This document shows positions 6,873 through 15,262 of a DNA stretch of 23,067 nt, in pieces (positions within the stretch are counted from its first letter, which is position 1; each line of letters starts with the position of its first letter). The stretch covers positions 1 to 23,067 of the forward strand of contig DAOTXW010000063.1 of the NCBI GenBank assembly GCA_034435035.1, given 5' to 3'. The translations under genes and the position numbers were made by a program. The notes under the pieces were generated by a model, which made no database searches, was not told the DNA's origin, and worked only from the letters and a program-made list of their open reading frames with translations. This DNA comes from JAHEME01 sp034435035. GTDB lineage: Bacteria; Chloroflexota; Anaerolineae; Aggregatilineales; UBA3940.

Positions 6873-8993
6873 TTACGGCGCGATGGTGAAGCTCCAGGTG
6901 GGCATCACAGCGCCCGTGTCGGCGCTGACGCGCCAGTAGTAGGTGCCGGGAGCCAGCGGCGTAGCCGGGGTGAAGCCCTTCTCCTCCGTATCCTGCACGT
7001 CGATCACCACGTTGGTCAGGTCCGGGTCGGTGCCGACCAGCAGATCGTAGGTCAGCGCGCCGTCCACTTTCTTCCAGCCGAAGCCGGGCGTGGTATCGCT
7101 GATGATCGCGCCGTTGGCGGGCTTCTTCATGACGGTCAGGAAGAACATGACCGGCTCGGCCCAGGCGGTGAACCCGTCCTCGTACTCGCCGATGACCGTC
7201 CAGTAGTAGATGCCGTAGTCCAGCGGCGTCAGCGCCTCGAACTTGGTGCGGTCCACGGGGGTGTCGATCTCCGGGCTGGTGAAGAGCTCTTCGTCATCCA
7301 CCAGCAGATAGAAGCTCAGCGCGCCGCCCTCGGCCTTCCACTTGAACTTGGTGAAGACCTTGTTGGTCGGCTTGGGATCGACGGGCTTGCTGGCCACCGG
7401 GGCCGGCTGCGCCGAGCCGCCGCTGCACGAAGCCGGCGCGACGGTCAGCCACGGGTCAAAGTCCAGGTTGGAGCCGACCGGGTCGCCGACCCCCGGGCCT
7501 GCGCCGGACGGGCCGCTCGGATCGCCCCACCAGTTGTTCTCAAAGGTCACGGTCGGGGCCGCGACCTTGCTGGCGCCGTTCGCGTTGCCGATGATGCAGT
7601 TATCCGTCGAGCCGGCGTTCAGGGTGGGGCTGCTGTTGGCGTTGACCAGCAGGCCCTGTGAGTGGTCGGCGATCAGGTTGGCGGTGACCTGCGCCGCGGC
7701 CCCGTCGCCGATCAGGATGCCCGTCCCGCCGTTGGGCAGCGAGACGTCGCCGGTGACATCGCGGCCGACGATGTTGCCCGCGATCACCCCGCCCAGGGCG
7801 GTCGTGCCGTAGAAGGCGATGCCGCCGCCGGTGTTGCCTGAGATCACATTCCCCTGGCCGGGGGCTGTCCCGCCGATGACGGTGGTGCCGGCGTTGGTCA
7901 CTTCAATGCCCGAGGCGTTGGGCAGGGCGGCCGTCCCGGCGGCGTCGGTGCCGATCAGGTTGCCCAGGACGAGATTGCCGTCCGGCTGCTGGCCCACGTA
8001 GCTGATCACCACGCCGATGCCGGAATTGCCCGAGATCACGTTGCGCTGATTGGGCAGCGGGCCGCCGACGACGTTGCCATCCGCGTTGCCGCCGATGAAG
8101 ATGCCCGTGGTGTTGGGCAGGGCGGCCGTCCCGGCGGCATTCGTGCCGATGAAGTTGCCGAAGATGCTGTTCGCGCTGGCGTGATTGAGGTTGATGCCGG
8201 CGTTGCCGTTGCCGCTGATCAGGTTGCCGCTGACCAGGTTGTGGTCCGAAGTCGAGCTGATCAGGATGCCGTCCGCGGTGTTGCCCAGGTCGGCGGTGCC
8301 GGTGATGTCGGTGCCGATGAAGTTGTCCTCAAAGGCGCTGTAGTCCGTGAACGCGGTGATGCCATAGCCGTTGCCGGAGATGAGGTTGCCGCTCACGGTG
8401 ATATCGTTGACGCTGCTGATGCGGATCCCGCCGCCGCAGGCGTTGATGGATGTCCCCGCGGAGTTCAGGCCGATGATATTATCCCGGATGGTGCTGTCCG
8501 ACCCGCCGGTGATCCGCACACAGTCGCCGCTGAAGCGCATGATGGTCAGATCGTTGACGGTCGAGGGGCCGGCGGCGATCTGCAGCCCGTCCACGGCGCC
8601 CGCGCTGACGCCGTCCACCTCGACGCGGTTGGTCGGGAAGTCCGGCTTGCTGCTGCCGTCGATGATCAGCGCCTGGGTGATGGACGGCAGCGCACTGGTG
8701 GGCTGGATGCGCACCAGGCCCGTCCCGCTGAAGGTGATGACATCCAGCCCGACGGTGCCGGCGACGCATTCGCCGGCTGCCGCGCCGGAGGCTGTATTGG
8801 TGTTGGCCGCCGTGATGGCCTCCCGCAGCGTGCAGGCGCCGTCGTTGGCGACAGTATCCGCGCTGCTGTTGACCACGATGGTCGCCGCGCGCGCCACCGG
8901 CGTCCGCCCGCTGAGCAGCGCCACGGCCGCCAGCAGGGCGGCGCCGATCAGCGTCGCCGTGCGCCTCCTGAGAGAGATGAAGCGATGAGTCAT
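6873..8993 (-). CDS. secreted CSLREA-domain right-handed beta-helix protein
   Basis: A 706-residue exported protein. A basic, hydrophobic signal peptide (1-36) likely ends at PVARA. The CSLREA module follows (VNSSADTVANDGACTLREA, with C54-T-L-R-E-A59). Residues about 100-480 are parallel beta-helix coils with repeated phrases such as VSGNLISGNG, GNFIGTNAAGTAALPN and GNLIGTDAAGTAALPN. After a Pro/Lys linker near 495-515 come two domains of about 85-90 residues ending in YYWTVIG and YYWRVSA, fibronectin-III-like by pattern. Probably a surface or extracellular polysaccharide- or adhesion-related protein; no catalytic site was recognised. ATG 8993 is supported by an AGGAGG site 7 nt upstream and a promoter at 9082-9109. 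Single-gene transcript ending at the terminator at 6811-6846. Confidence 0.92.
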   Translation of the reverse strand: MTHRFISLRRRTATLIGAALLAAVALLSGRTPVARAATIVVNSSADTVANDGACTLREAITAANTNTASGAAAGECVAGTVGLDVITFSGTGLVRIQPTSALPSITQALIIDGSSKPDFPTNRVEVDGVSAGAVDGLQIAAGPSTVNDLTIMRFSGDCVRITGGSDSTIRDNIIGLNSAGTSINACGGGIRISSVNDITVSGNLISGNGYGITAFTDYSAFEDNFIGTDITGTADLGNTADGILISSTSDHNLVSGNLISGNGNAGINLNHASANSIFGNFIGTNAAGTAALPNTTGIFIGGNADGNVVGGPLPNQRNVISGNSGIGVVISYVGQQPDGNLVLGNLIGTDAAGTAALPNASGIEVTNAGTTVIGGTAPGQGNVISGNTGGGIAFYGTTALGGVIAGNIVGRDVTGDVSLPNGGTGILIGDGAAAQVTANLIADHSQGLLVNANSSPTLNAGSTDNCIIGNANGASKVAAPTVTFENNWWGDPSGPSGAGPGVGDPVGSNLDFDPWLTVAPASCSGGSAQPAPVASKPVDPKPTNKVFTKFKWKAEGGALSFYLLVDDEELFTSPEIDTPVDRTKFEALTPLDYGIYYWTVIGEYEDGFTAWAEPVMFFLTVMKKPANGAIISDTTPGFGWKKVDGALTYDLLVGTDPDLTNVVIDVQDTEEKGFTPATPLAPGTYYWRVSADTGAVMPTWSFTIAP

Positions 8994-9081
8994 GTCAGTG
9001 CCTCCTGTCCTCCCGTCGTGAGAGGGACTCATAACCTGCGCTACGCCCCCGCCGCCGCAGCGGCCAGCGGCCCTCACGGGT

Positions 9082-9109
9082 AGTGTAAGGATATTCGAAA
9101 ATATTGCAA
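9082..9109 (-). promoter_or_regulatory. promoter of the CSLREA gene
   Basis: On the minus strand TTGCAA (9109-9104), a 16-bp spacer and TACACT (9087-9082), in a strikingly AT-rich patch (9081-9148) between two GC-rich genes. The predicted leader is about 80 nt. Confidence 0.5.
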
Positions 9110-9189
9110 TCAAGTGGGTCGATATTATCTGAAATTGGCGTGAAATCAACGCGGCAGCCCGGCGGCGGGGCGGCGCGCCAGGGGGCGCC

Positions 9190-10086
9190 TCAGGGCGCGA
9201 CGTACCCGGCCAGCCACTCCTGCACGTCCGCGAAGCCCGGCCTGGATCCCTCGTAATGGATCCAGTTGTTCTCGTTCGGCCCCAGCGACAGGCTGTCCGG
9301 GCAGGTGCCGGGCTGCGATCCCTGGATCGATCGGCGGTCGATCACCTGACCGGTGCTGGCGGCTACCAGCCACGCCTCCAGGCTGAACTGCCAGCGCTTG
9401 ATGATCGCCCGGGACTGACCGCTGCCATCCACATAGATGCAGTCCTCCACCAGCGTCTTGTGCGCATCGACGCACAGCACCATTTCCGGCGGGGCGAAGC
9501 CCGGCGGCACCCACTCGAAGGGCAGGTCCTGCTGGCTGATCAGACGCTCCGGGCTGGTGGTGGCGTATTCCAGGCGGAGGGTGTGCAGGCCGGGGCCGGG
9601 GACGTACAGGGGCGCGCTGGCAAAGGGCTGCCCCTCGCAGACCGCCGCCAGCCCTTCGAGGGGCGCCCTCTCGGTGGCGCTCTGCACGTCCAGGTTGGCC
9701 AGGGCCGTTTCCATCGCGGGCGGGTTGCGGGTGAGCACGCTCTCGATCCCGGCTGAGAGGGCCTGGGCGGTGGCCGTGGCCTCGGCGTGAGGGACGGCGC
9801 CGGCGCGGTAATTCGCTTCCGCGGTGATCGCAGCGTTGATCAGGGCCAGCAGCCGGGCGGCATCCTGCGCGCCGGCGGTGGCGCTCGCCTCCGCGGGCGG
9901 CAGGGTCGGGGAGGGCGGAGGCTGGGCGGAGGGTTCGAGTCTGGCGGGCGGGGTGTCGGTGGCGGGCAGGGCGGTGAGCGTGGGGGTGGGCGGCTCGGGG
10001 GCGGGCGGCGCACAGGCCGCCAGCGCGGCGATGAGCAGAACGGGCAGCCAGAGGCGAGGGAGGGTAAGGCGCGGTGAACCGGGCAT
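9190..10086 (-). CDS. lipoprotein of unknown function (Chloroflexota type)
   Basis: A 298-residue exported lipoprotein. The hydrophobic signal (LPVLLIAALAAC) ends in a lipobox LAAC with the lipidated cysteine at C25. Next is a Pro/Thr/Ala-rich stalk (about 26-75) and an Ala-rich helical part containing AEATATAQAL, a composition common in Anaerolineae lipoproteins. The C-terminal half is a globular domain with CVDAHKTLVEDC, a strand pair, VAASTGQVIDRRSI and GTCPDSL; its cysteines may form disulfides. I do not recognise a named family. The start at 10086 has a GGGAG site and lies downstream of an excellent promoter; the open frame continues upstream to 10164, but that would begin inside the promoter. 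Confidence 0.85.
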   Translation of the reverse strand: MPGSPRLTLPRLWLPVLLIAALAACAPPAPEPPTPTLTALPATDTPPARLEPSAQPPPSPTLPPAEASATAGAQDAARLLALINAAITAEANYRAGAVPHAEATATAQALSAGIESVLTRNPPAMETALANLDVQSATERAPLEGLAAVCEGQPFASAPLYVPGPGLHTLRLEYATTSPERLISQQDLPFEWVPPGFAPPEMVLCVDAHKTLVEDCIYVDGSGQSRAIIKRWQFSLEAWLVAASTGQVIDRRSIQGSQPGTCPDSLSLGPNENNWIHYEGSRPGFADVQEWLAGYVAP

Positions 10087-10135
10087 CGGCGGGCTCCCTG
10101 GGAAGGTGGTGGGCAGGGCAAGAGGTTCAGCGCAG

Positions 10136-10164
10136 ATTGTACGGTATTTCACAGATTGCCGCAA
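10136..10164 (-). promoter_or_regulatory. sigma70 promoter of the lipoprotein gene
   Basis: On the minus strand TTGCGG (10164-10159), a 17-bp spacer and TACAAT (10141-10136). The predicted start near 10129 gives a leader of about 43 nt and fixes the lipoprotein start at 10086. Confidence 0.68.
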
Positions 10165-10188
10165 CCGGCTCGCCTCCGGCGGGCGGCG

Positions 10189-10217
10189 GGCGATCCGCAG
10201 GCGATCAGTAGGCGATC
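10189..10217. repeat. three GGCGATC units at 11-bp spacing
   Basis: GGCGATC occurs at 10189, 10200 and 10211, each separated by four variable bases, spanning the stop codon of the glycerate kinase gene. Short and possibly coincidental. Confidence 0.5.
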
Positions 10218-11509
10218 ATCACGGCGATGTCGTTGACGTTGGTGCCCGTCGGGCCGGTCTGGATCAGCCCGCCGACCTGCTTGAAGAAGCTGTAGCTGTC
10301 ATTTTCGGCCAGGTAGCGCACGGGGTCGAGGCCCATCTGCTCGGCCCGGGCGCACGTCTCGCCGGTGACGATCGCCCCGGCGGCGTCCGTCGGCCCGTCG
10401 ATGCCATCGGTGGAGAAGGCGGCGATGGCGATGCCCGGCAGCCCGGCGATGGCGATGGCCGCCGCCAGCGCGATCTCCTGGTTGCGCCCGCCGCTCCCCT
10501 TGCCGTGCACGGTCACGGTCGTCTCGCCGCCGATCAGCCAGCAGCACGGGCGGTCGGGCCGGTCGATCAGGCTGTGCGCCACCATCCCCAGATTCAGGCC
10601 CACAATACGGGCCTCGCCTTCGACGTTGAACTCATAGCCGACGACCGGCAGGCCCATCGCCTTGAGGGCGCCGCGGGTGGCGTTCAGGGCGCGGCGGTTG
10701 CTGCCGATCAGCATGTTGCTGACCACCGCGAAGGCGGGGTCGTGCGGCTTGAGCGTCTCGCCGCGCTGGCCGCGCGCGCCCGCCTCCAGATGGCGCGTCA
10801 CCGCAGGGACCTCATCGCGGACGCCGTAGCGATCCAGGACGGCCAGGGCATCGGCGAAGGTGGTGGGGTCGGAGGCGGTGGGGCCGGAGGCGATGGTATT
10901 GAGCTGATCGCCGATCACATCGGAGAGGATGAAGGCCCAGACGCGGGCGGGGTGGGCGAGCTGGGCGAGCTTGCCGCCCTTGAGGCGCTCGCAGTGCTTG
11001 CGGACGGCGTTGAGGGCCTGGATGGGGGCGCCGGAGCGCAGGAGGGCCTCGGTGATGCGGCGCAGGTCGTCCAGCGTGAGGCCCTCGGCGGGCAGGGTGA
11101 GGTGAGCGGAGCCGCCGCCGGAAAAAAGGGCGATGAGCGTATCGCCCTTGCTGGCCAGGGCGGCGACCTCGGCGATGGCGCGGGCGGCCTTCAGGTTGCG
11201 CTCGTCGGGCAGGGGATGGGCGGCGGGGTAGAGCGTGAAGCGGGTCGGCCTGCGGTCGAGGGCGGCGAGTCGTTCGGGGATGACGGCGACGGCGCCGCCG
11301 GCCAGGTTGCCGGTGAACAGCTCATCGAACTTCAGGGCCATCTCGAGGGCGGCCTTGCCGGCGCCGACGACATAGCACGGGCCGGTGGTCTGGCTGAGCG
11401 CATAGGGCCAGTTGACGGCCAGGGCGCGGGCCGGGTCGGCGGCGTCGAGCGCGGCACGCACGACGGCGTGGAGGTGCGCGACGTGGTCGGCATACTGCAG
11501 AGGCGGCAT
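10205..11509 (-). CDS. glycerate 2-kinase (class II, MOFRL family)
   Basis: A 434-residue enzyme that phosphorylates D-glycerate with ATP to 2-phosphoglycerate, linking glyoxylate, serine or sugar-acid breakdown to glycolysis in the cytoplasm. The N-terminal domain shows GAGKA (49-53) and the SGGGSA loop (130-135) of the GckA/TtuD family, followed by LNAVRKHCERLKGGKLA and SDVIGD. The C-terminal MOFRL domain shows GGETTVTVHGKGSGGRNQE and STDGIDGPTDAAGA. Full length for the family. ATG 11509 has GGGGA a short distance upstream. The neighbouring M20 amidohydrolase is on the same strand but 218 bp away, so an operon is doubtful. It has its own candidate structured leader. Class II 2-kinase versus the unrelated GlxK 3-kinase is clear from the motifs. 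Confidence 0.93.
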   Translation of the reverse strand: MPPLQYADHVAHLHAVVRAALDAADPARALAVNWPYALSQTTGPCYVVGAGKAALEMALKFDELFTGNLAGGAVAVIPERLAALDRRPTRFTLYPAAHPLPDERNLKAARAIAEVAALASKGDTLIALFSGGGSAHLTLPAEGLTLDDLRRITEALLRSGAPIQALNAVRKHCERLKGGKLAQLAHPARVWAFILSDVIGDQLNTIASGPTASDPTTFADALAVLDRYGVRDEVPAVTRHLEAGARGQRGETLKPHDPAFAVVSNMLIGSNRRALNATRGALKAMGLPVVGYEFNVEGEARIVGLNLGMVAHSLIDRPDRPCCWLIGGETTVTVHGKGSGGRNQEIALAAAIAIAGLPGIAIAAFSTDGIDGPTDAAGAIVTGETCARAEQMGLDPVRYLAENDSYSFFKQVGGLIQTGPTGTNVNDIAVMIAY

Positions 11510-11520
11510 GATGAGTCCCC

Positions 11521-11587
11521 GGGTGCGGCGTCCGGGCGAATAATGGAATAAGGCGGACGCCGGCGCGCCAGGCGCACCCTTATTGTA
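11521..11587 (-). promoter_or_regulatory. candidate promoter -10 and structured leader of the glycerate kinase gene
   Basis: A -10-like TACAAT (11587-11582) with no good -35 would start RNA near 11575. The leader contains two nested inverted repeats: GGGTGC (11521-11526) with GCACCC (11574-11579), and GGCGTCCG (11527-11534) with CGGACGCC (11554-11561), around an AT-rich loop. The base of the structure abuts the GGGGA ribosome site. A folded leader is plausible; regulation is inference. Confidence 0.38.
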
Positions 11588-11727
11588 CGCCAGATCGGGA
11601 ATCGGCGCCCGCGGCGCTTTTCGTCCGCGGAGGGCGGGGCCTTTTCCGGCACGGACGGGGGGCGCGCGGAGGACCCCCTCCGGCCTCGCGGCGCGCGGGA
11701 GGGAGTCCGGCCCGGCGAGGGCTGCCC

Positions 11728-12894
11728 CTACGGGCGGCGCAGCAGGCGGCAGGCCGTCTCGGCCAGCAGGGCCGCGCCGACCGGGAAGGCCGCCTCGCTG
11801 AGGTCGAAGATCGGGCTGTGATGCGGGCGCAGCATCTCATCATAGCGCGCGCCCAGGCTGAACATCGCGCCGGGGGCCTGCTGCGCCATGTAGGCGAAGT
11901 CCTCCGCGCCCATCCCCAGCTCGTTGGGCATCAGCGCCTCCTCGCCCAGCAGGTCGATCGTCGTCTGGCGGATCACCGCCGCCACGTCCGGATCGTTGTA
12001 CAGCGAGGGGTAGCCTTTGCGGAGCGTGCAGGTGTAATCCCCGCCGTAGGCGCGGGCCACAGCCAGCGCCCGGTCCAGCTCCTGCCACAGCTGCTCGCGG
12101 GTGGCCTGGTCAAAGGCGCGGATGGTGCCGTTCAGCGCCACCGAGTCGGGGATGACGTTGCTGGCCGAGCCGGCCTGCACCGACCCGACCGAGATCACGG
12201 CGGGGTGCACCGGGTTGATGCGCCGGGCGCGGATGCCGTGGATGGCGTTGATCACCTGCGCCAGGATGAAGATCGGATCGACGGTCAGGTGCGGGTAGGC
12301 GCCGTGCCCCCCGCTGCCGGTGATCGTCGCCTCGAAGGTATCCACCGACGCGGAGACGTAGCCGCCGGCGATATCCACCCGGCCGGGCGTGCGGCGGCTG
12401 TCCACGTGCAGGGCGATGACCGCGTCCAGCCCGGCCAGGGCGCCGTCATCGATCATGCGCATCGCCCCGGACTTGCCCTCAGCGTCCTCGTCCTCCTCGC
12501 AGGGCTGGAACAGGAAGCGCACCTCGCCGGCGGGGCGGTCGGGCAGGGCGGTCAGCAGGCGGGCCGTGCCCAGCAGGATGGCGGTGTGCGCGTCATGGCC
12601 GCAGGCGTGCATCACGCCGGGGTTCCGGGAAGCGTAGGGCACGGCGTTGGCTTCCTGGATGGGCAGCGCGTCCATATCGGCGCGGATGCCCACCGCCGGG
12701 CGGCCCTCGCCCAGGTGGCCCACCACGCCGGTGCGGCCCACCCCGGTTTCCACCCGCAGGCCGAGCGCCTTCAGCTCGGCGGCGACCAGGGCGGCGGTGC
12801 GCTGCTCCTGGAAGCCCAGCTCCGGGTGGGCGTGGATGTCCCGCCGCCAGGCGGTGATCTGATCCTGCAGGGCGTGCGCGTCGTCGAGCAGCAT
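11728..12894 (-). CDS. M20D-family amidohydrolase (N-acyl-amino-acid or IAA-amino-acid hydrolase like)
   Basis: A 388-residue cytosolic metallohydrolase of the M20D family (hippurate, N-acetyl-amino acid or IAA-amino acid hydrolases). Visible family features are HAHPELGFQE (21-30), the metal-site segments RADMDALPI (71-79) and MHACGHDAH (95-103, with C98 and H100), E133/E134 in FQPCEED where the catalytic Glu lies, GSGGHGAYPH in the dimerisation domain, and HHSPIFD near the C-terminus. The usual FQPAEE is FQPCEE here, a mild change next to the catalytic Glu. Substrate cannot be deduced. ATG 12894 is preceded by GGAG; the frame is open further upstream but that part is low-quality sequence. 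Transcribed divergently from the small gene at 13044; a -10-like TATAAA lies near 12930 on this strand without a clear -35. Confidence 0.93.
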   Translation of the reverse strand: MLLDDAHALQDQITAWRRDIHAHPELGFQEQRTAALVAAELKALGLRVETGVGRTGVVGHLGEGRPAVGIRADMDALPIQEANAVPYASRNPGVMHACGHDAHTAILLGTARLLTALPDRPAGEVRFLFQPCEEDEDAEGKSGAMRMIDDGALAGLDAVIALHVDSRRTPGRVDIAGGYVSASVDTFEATITGSGGHGAYPHLTVDPIFILAQVINAIHGIRARRINPVHPAVISVGSVQAGSASNVIPDSVALNGTIRAFDQATREQLWQELDRALAVARAYGGDYTCTLRKGYPSLYNDPDVAAVIRQTTIDLLGEEALMPNELGMGAEDFAYMAQQAPGAMFSLGARYDEMLRPHHSPIFDLSEAAFPVGAALLAETACRLLRRP

Positions 12895-13043
12895 GGGTGT
12901 TTTCTCCGGTGCAAGAGAGGGCAGTATTTTTATAGTAAAGAAACTGCGCTGCGAGGTCCCCGGGGAGCTACCCCCCCACTTCATCTTACCTGACTGCCAG
13001 TGTATCATACTCCCAGAAAAAATCGGAGGTCGGAGGGGCAGAC

Positions 13044-13442
13044 ATGGGCCGGTCGATGCAGGCGGGCTGGTACAACGACGAGCACACCATCATTCTGCAG
13101 ACGTATCACGGCGTGATGGACTGGGGCGACTTCGCTGCCATGATGCAGGATATGCAGGCCATGCTGGACAGCGTCGATCACCCGGTGGACATCCTCGCCG
13201 ACTTCCGCGACCTGGTCGTGCCGGCCAACGTGATGGCGCACTTCCCGGAGATCGCCGCCGCGCCCACCTACCACCACCGCAATGCGCGCCGCTTCGTGAT
13301 CATCGGCATGAGCGCGGTGGTGGGGGCGCTGTTACGGGTGTTCGCCGGGGTGTACGGCGGGATCGCCAGCAGGATGCACCCGGTCGAGACGCTGGAGGAC
13401 GCGCTGGCGCTGCTGGCCGGAGGGGAGGAGGCGGCGGGCTGA
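13044..13442 (+). CDS. conserved small protein of unknown function
   Basis: A 132-residue protein starting MGRSMQAGWYND with a strong GGAGG site. It has alternating strands and helices (HTIILQTYHG, then a Met-rich helix DFAAMMQDMQAMLDSV, then HPVDILADFRDL) resembling SpoIIAA/STAS-like single-domain proteins. A second hydrophobic half (RFVIIGMSAVVGALLRVFAGVYGG) could be a buried helix or a weak membrane segment. I recognise no named family. It is divergent from the M20 amidohydrolase and its stop is only 6 bp from the panC stop, so the two convergent genes have no room for a terminator between them. Confidence 0.82.
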   Translation: MGRSMQAGWYNDEHTIILQTYHGVMDWGDFAAMMQDMQAMLDSVDHPVDILADFRDLVVPANVMAHFPEIAAAPTYHHRNARRFVIIGMSAVVGALLRVFAGVYGGIASRMHPVETLEDALALLAGGEEAAG

Positions 13443-13448
13443 GGCCCT

Positions 13449-14285
13449 TCAGCCCAGCGGCAGATTGTCGATCAGCCGCACCTCGTCGATGACGACCGCC
13501 AGGCTCAGCAGGGCGCGGGGGGCGGGGCCGTCCAGCTCGTGCAGGGTGTCGGGATCGGCGGCGCTGACGTACTCGACGCGGGCCAGCGGCTCGGCGGCCA
13601 GCGTCGTCCGCAGGATCGTCCGCAGAGTTTCGGCATCGCGCTCGCCGCGCTCCCAGGCGGCGGCGGCGGCGCTGAGGGCGCGGAACAGGATCGGCGCGGC
13701 GGCCCGCCCCGCCGGGCTGAGGCGCACATTGCGGCTGGAGAGCGCCAGCCCGTCCGGCTCGCGCACCGTCGGGCAGGCGACGATCTCCAGCGGGAAGTCC
13801 AGGTCGCGGGCCATGCGGCGGATCACGGCCACCTGCTGGGCGTCCTTCTGCCCGAAGTAAGCCCGCGTCGGCTGGAAGATATTGAACAGCTTGGCGACCA
13901 CCGTCGCCACGCCGTCGAAGTGGCCGGGGCGGGCCGCGCCTTCCAGCGGGGCGGCGATCTCCCCCACCGACACGAGGGTCTGGAAGCCGGGCGGGTAGAC
14001 GGCCTCGACGGACGGCGCCCACAGCACCTCGACGTCGGCGGCCCGCAGCAGGTCGGCATCGGCCTCCAGAGTGCGGGGATACTTCAGCAGGTCATCGGGG
14101 TTGTTGAACTGGATCGGGTTGACGAAAATGCTGACGCCGACGCGGTCATTTTCGGCGCGGGCGCGGTTCACCAGGGCCAGATGGCCGGCGTGCAGCGCGC
14201 CCATCGTGGGCACCAGCCCCCACGTCAGCGCGGGATCGGCCCCGCGCAGGGCGCGCACTTCCGCGACGGTCTTCACAATGTGCAT
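13449..14285 (-). CDS. panC: pantothenate synthetase
   Basis: A 278-residue cytoplasmic enzyme joining pantoate and beta-alanine with ATP to make pantothenate, the CoA precursor. Clear motifs: VPTMGALHAGHL (25-36, nucleotidyltransferase HxGH at H32-H35), VSIFVNPIQF, YPRTLEADADLL, PGHFDGVATVVAKLFNI, YFGQKDAQQ and LALSSRNVRL (KMSKS-like loop). Length is standard. The start at 14285 follows GGAGGG. It is the last gene after GNAT and EamA genes, 50 bp from the EamA stop. panB and panD are not in the window. Confidence 0.97.
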   Translation of the reverse strand: MHIVKTVAEVRALRGADPALTWGLVPTMGALHAGHLALVNRARAENDRVGVSIFVNPIQFNNPDDLLKYPRTLEADADLLRAADVEVLWAPSVEAVYPPGFQTLVSVGEIAAPLEGAARPGHFDGVATVVAKLFNIFQPTRAYFGQKDAQQVAVIRRMARDLDFPLEIVACPTVREPDGLALSSRNVRLSPAGRAAAPILFRALSAAAAAWERGERDAETLRTILRTTLAAEPLARVEYVSAADPDTLHELDGPAPRALLSLAVVIDEVRLIDNLPLG

Positions 14286-14335
14286 CGGTAAGCCCTCCGG
14301 AGCAGGAAGCCGATGGCAGATAGCTGCCCGCCCTG

Positions 14336-15262
14336 CTAGCTCCCCACCATCACCACGCCCACCAGCACCAGCGCGGCGCTGCCCACCAGCGGCAGGCTGA
14401 TCACCTCGCCCAGCAGCAGCGCGCCCAGCAGGCCGGAGACCACCGGCATCAGGTAGCCGGGGAGCGCCCCGGCGGTCGCGCCGTAGCGGCGCGTCAGGAT
14501 GATCAGCAGCAGGTAGCCGGCGAACGACCCGGCCAGCGCACTGTAGATCACCGACAGCCAGCCGCGCCAGGTGATGGCCGCCAGCAGCCCCGCGCCGCCC
14601 GCCGATCCGGCCAGCCCGTCGGGGGCCAGCGGCGCGGCCAGGATAGCCAGCGCGATCACCGGCAGCGAGACGGCCACCTGCCCGGCCGTCACCACCAGCG
14701 AATCGTGCGCCTGCAGGCGGGCGCGGGTGAAGACCAGCCCGGCCGCCGCGATCACCACGCCGGCCAGCGTCAGCAGGTGGCCGCGCAGGTCGCCCGCCGC
14801 GCCCAGGCCGGTGGTGCCCGTCAGCACCAGCAGCAGCGTCCCGCCGAAGGCCAGCGCCAGCCCGGCGGCCTGCCAGCGCGTCAGCTTTTCGTGCGCCAGC
14901 AGCAGGTGAGCCAGGACAGCCGTCAGCAGGGGGTAGAGCGCCAGCAGCACCCCGAACACCCCCGCCGAGATGTACTGGAGCGCCAGTGTGAAGGCGATCA
15001 CCGGCACCGCCGTATTGGACAGGCCGGAGATGGCGATGTCCCGCCAGGCCGCCGGGTCGCGGGGCAGCGCCCGCCGCGCGACCCCCAGGGCCAGGGCAAA
15101 AAGCAGCATCGTCAGCGCGAAGCGCAGCAGGACCTGCAGCAGGGGCGGCCATTCCTGGATGCCGACGCGCACCATCACCGCCGAGCTGCCCAGCGACAGC
15201 CCGGCCAGCAGGATCAGGCCGAGGCGGCGGGCGCCCTCGTCCGCCGGGGGCGGGCCGATCAC
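14336..15262 (-). CDS. EamA/DMT-family permease
   Basis: A 308-residue inner-membrane protein with about ten hydrophobic segments in two EamA halves. The first half includes LGLILLAGLSLGSSAVMVR, AVPVIAFTLALQYISAGV and LLALYPLLTAVLAHLLL. The second includes ITWRGWLSVIYSALAGSFAGY, GALPGYLMPVVSGLLGALLL and a final LVLVGVVMV. It probably exports a small metabolite; the substrate is unknown. I place the start at GTG 15262, because this GTG overlaps the TGA stop of the GNAT gene as GTGA and a GGAAGG site lies just upstream, giving normal family length. Its place before panC could hint at pantothenate or amino-acid traffic, but that is a guess. Confidence 0.92.
   Translation of the reverse strand: MIGPPPADEGARRLGLILLAGLSLGSSAVMVRVGIQEWPPLLQVLLRFALTMLLFALALGVARRALPRDPAAWRDIAISGLSNTAVPVIAFTLALQYISAGVFGVLLALYPLLTAVLAHLLLAHEKLTRWQAAGLALAFGGTLLLVLTGTTGLGAAGDLRGHLLTLAGVVIAAAGLVFTRARLQAHDSLVVTAGQVAVSLPVIALAILAAPLAPDGLAGSAGGAGLLAAITWRGWLSVIYSALAGSFAGYLLLIILTRRYGATAGALPGYLMPVVSGLLGALLLGEVISLPLVGSAALVLVGVVMVGS

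Noticed and set aside
7900..8150. Repeated DNA phrases around 7910-7960 and 8100-8150
   Set aside because: These encode successive beta-helix coils (AAGTAALPN) of the CSLREA protein and need no separate explanation.
11588..11730. GC-rich inverted segments and a CGTAGGGGC-like word near the M20 stop, also loosely seen near 15895
   Set aside because: Resembles short dispersed GC-rich repeats seen in such genomes, but only two weak instances here; not enough to call a repeat family.
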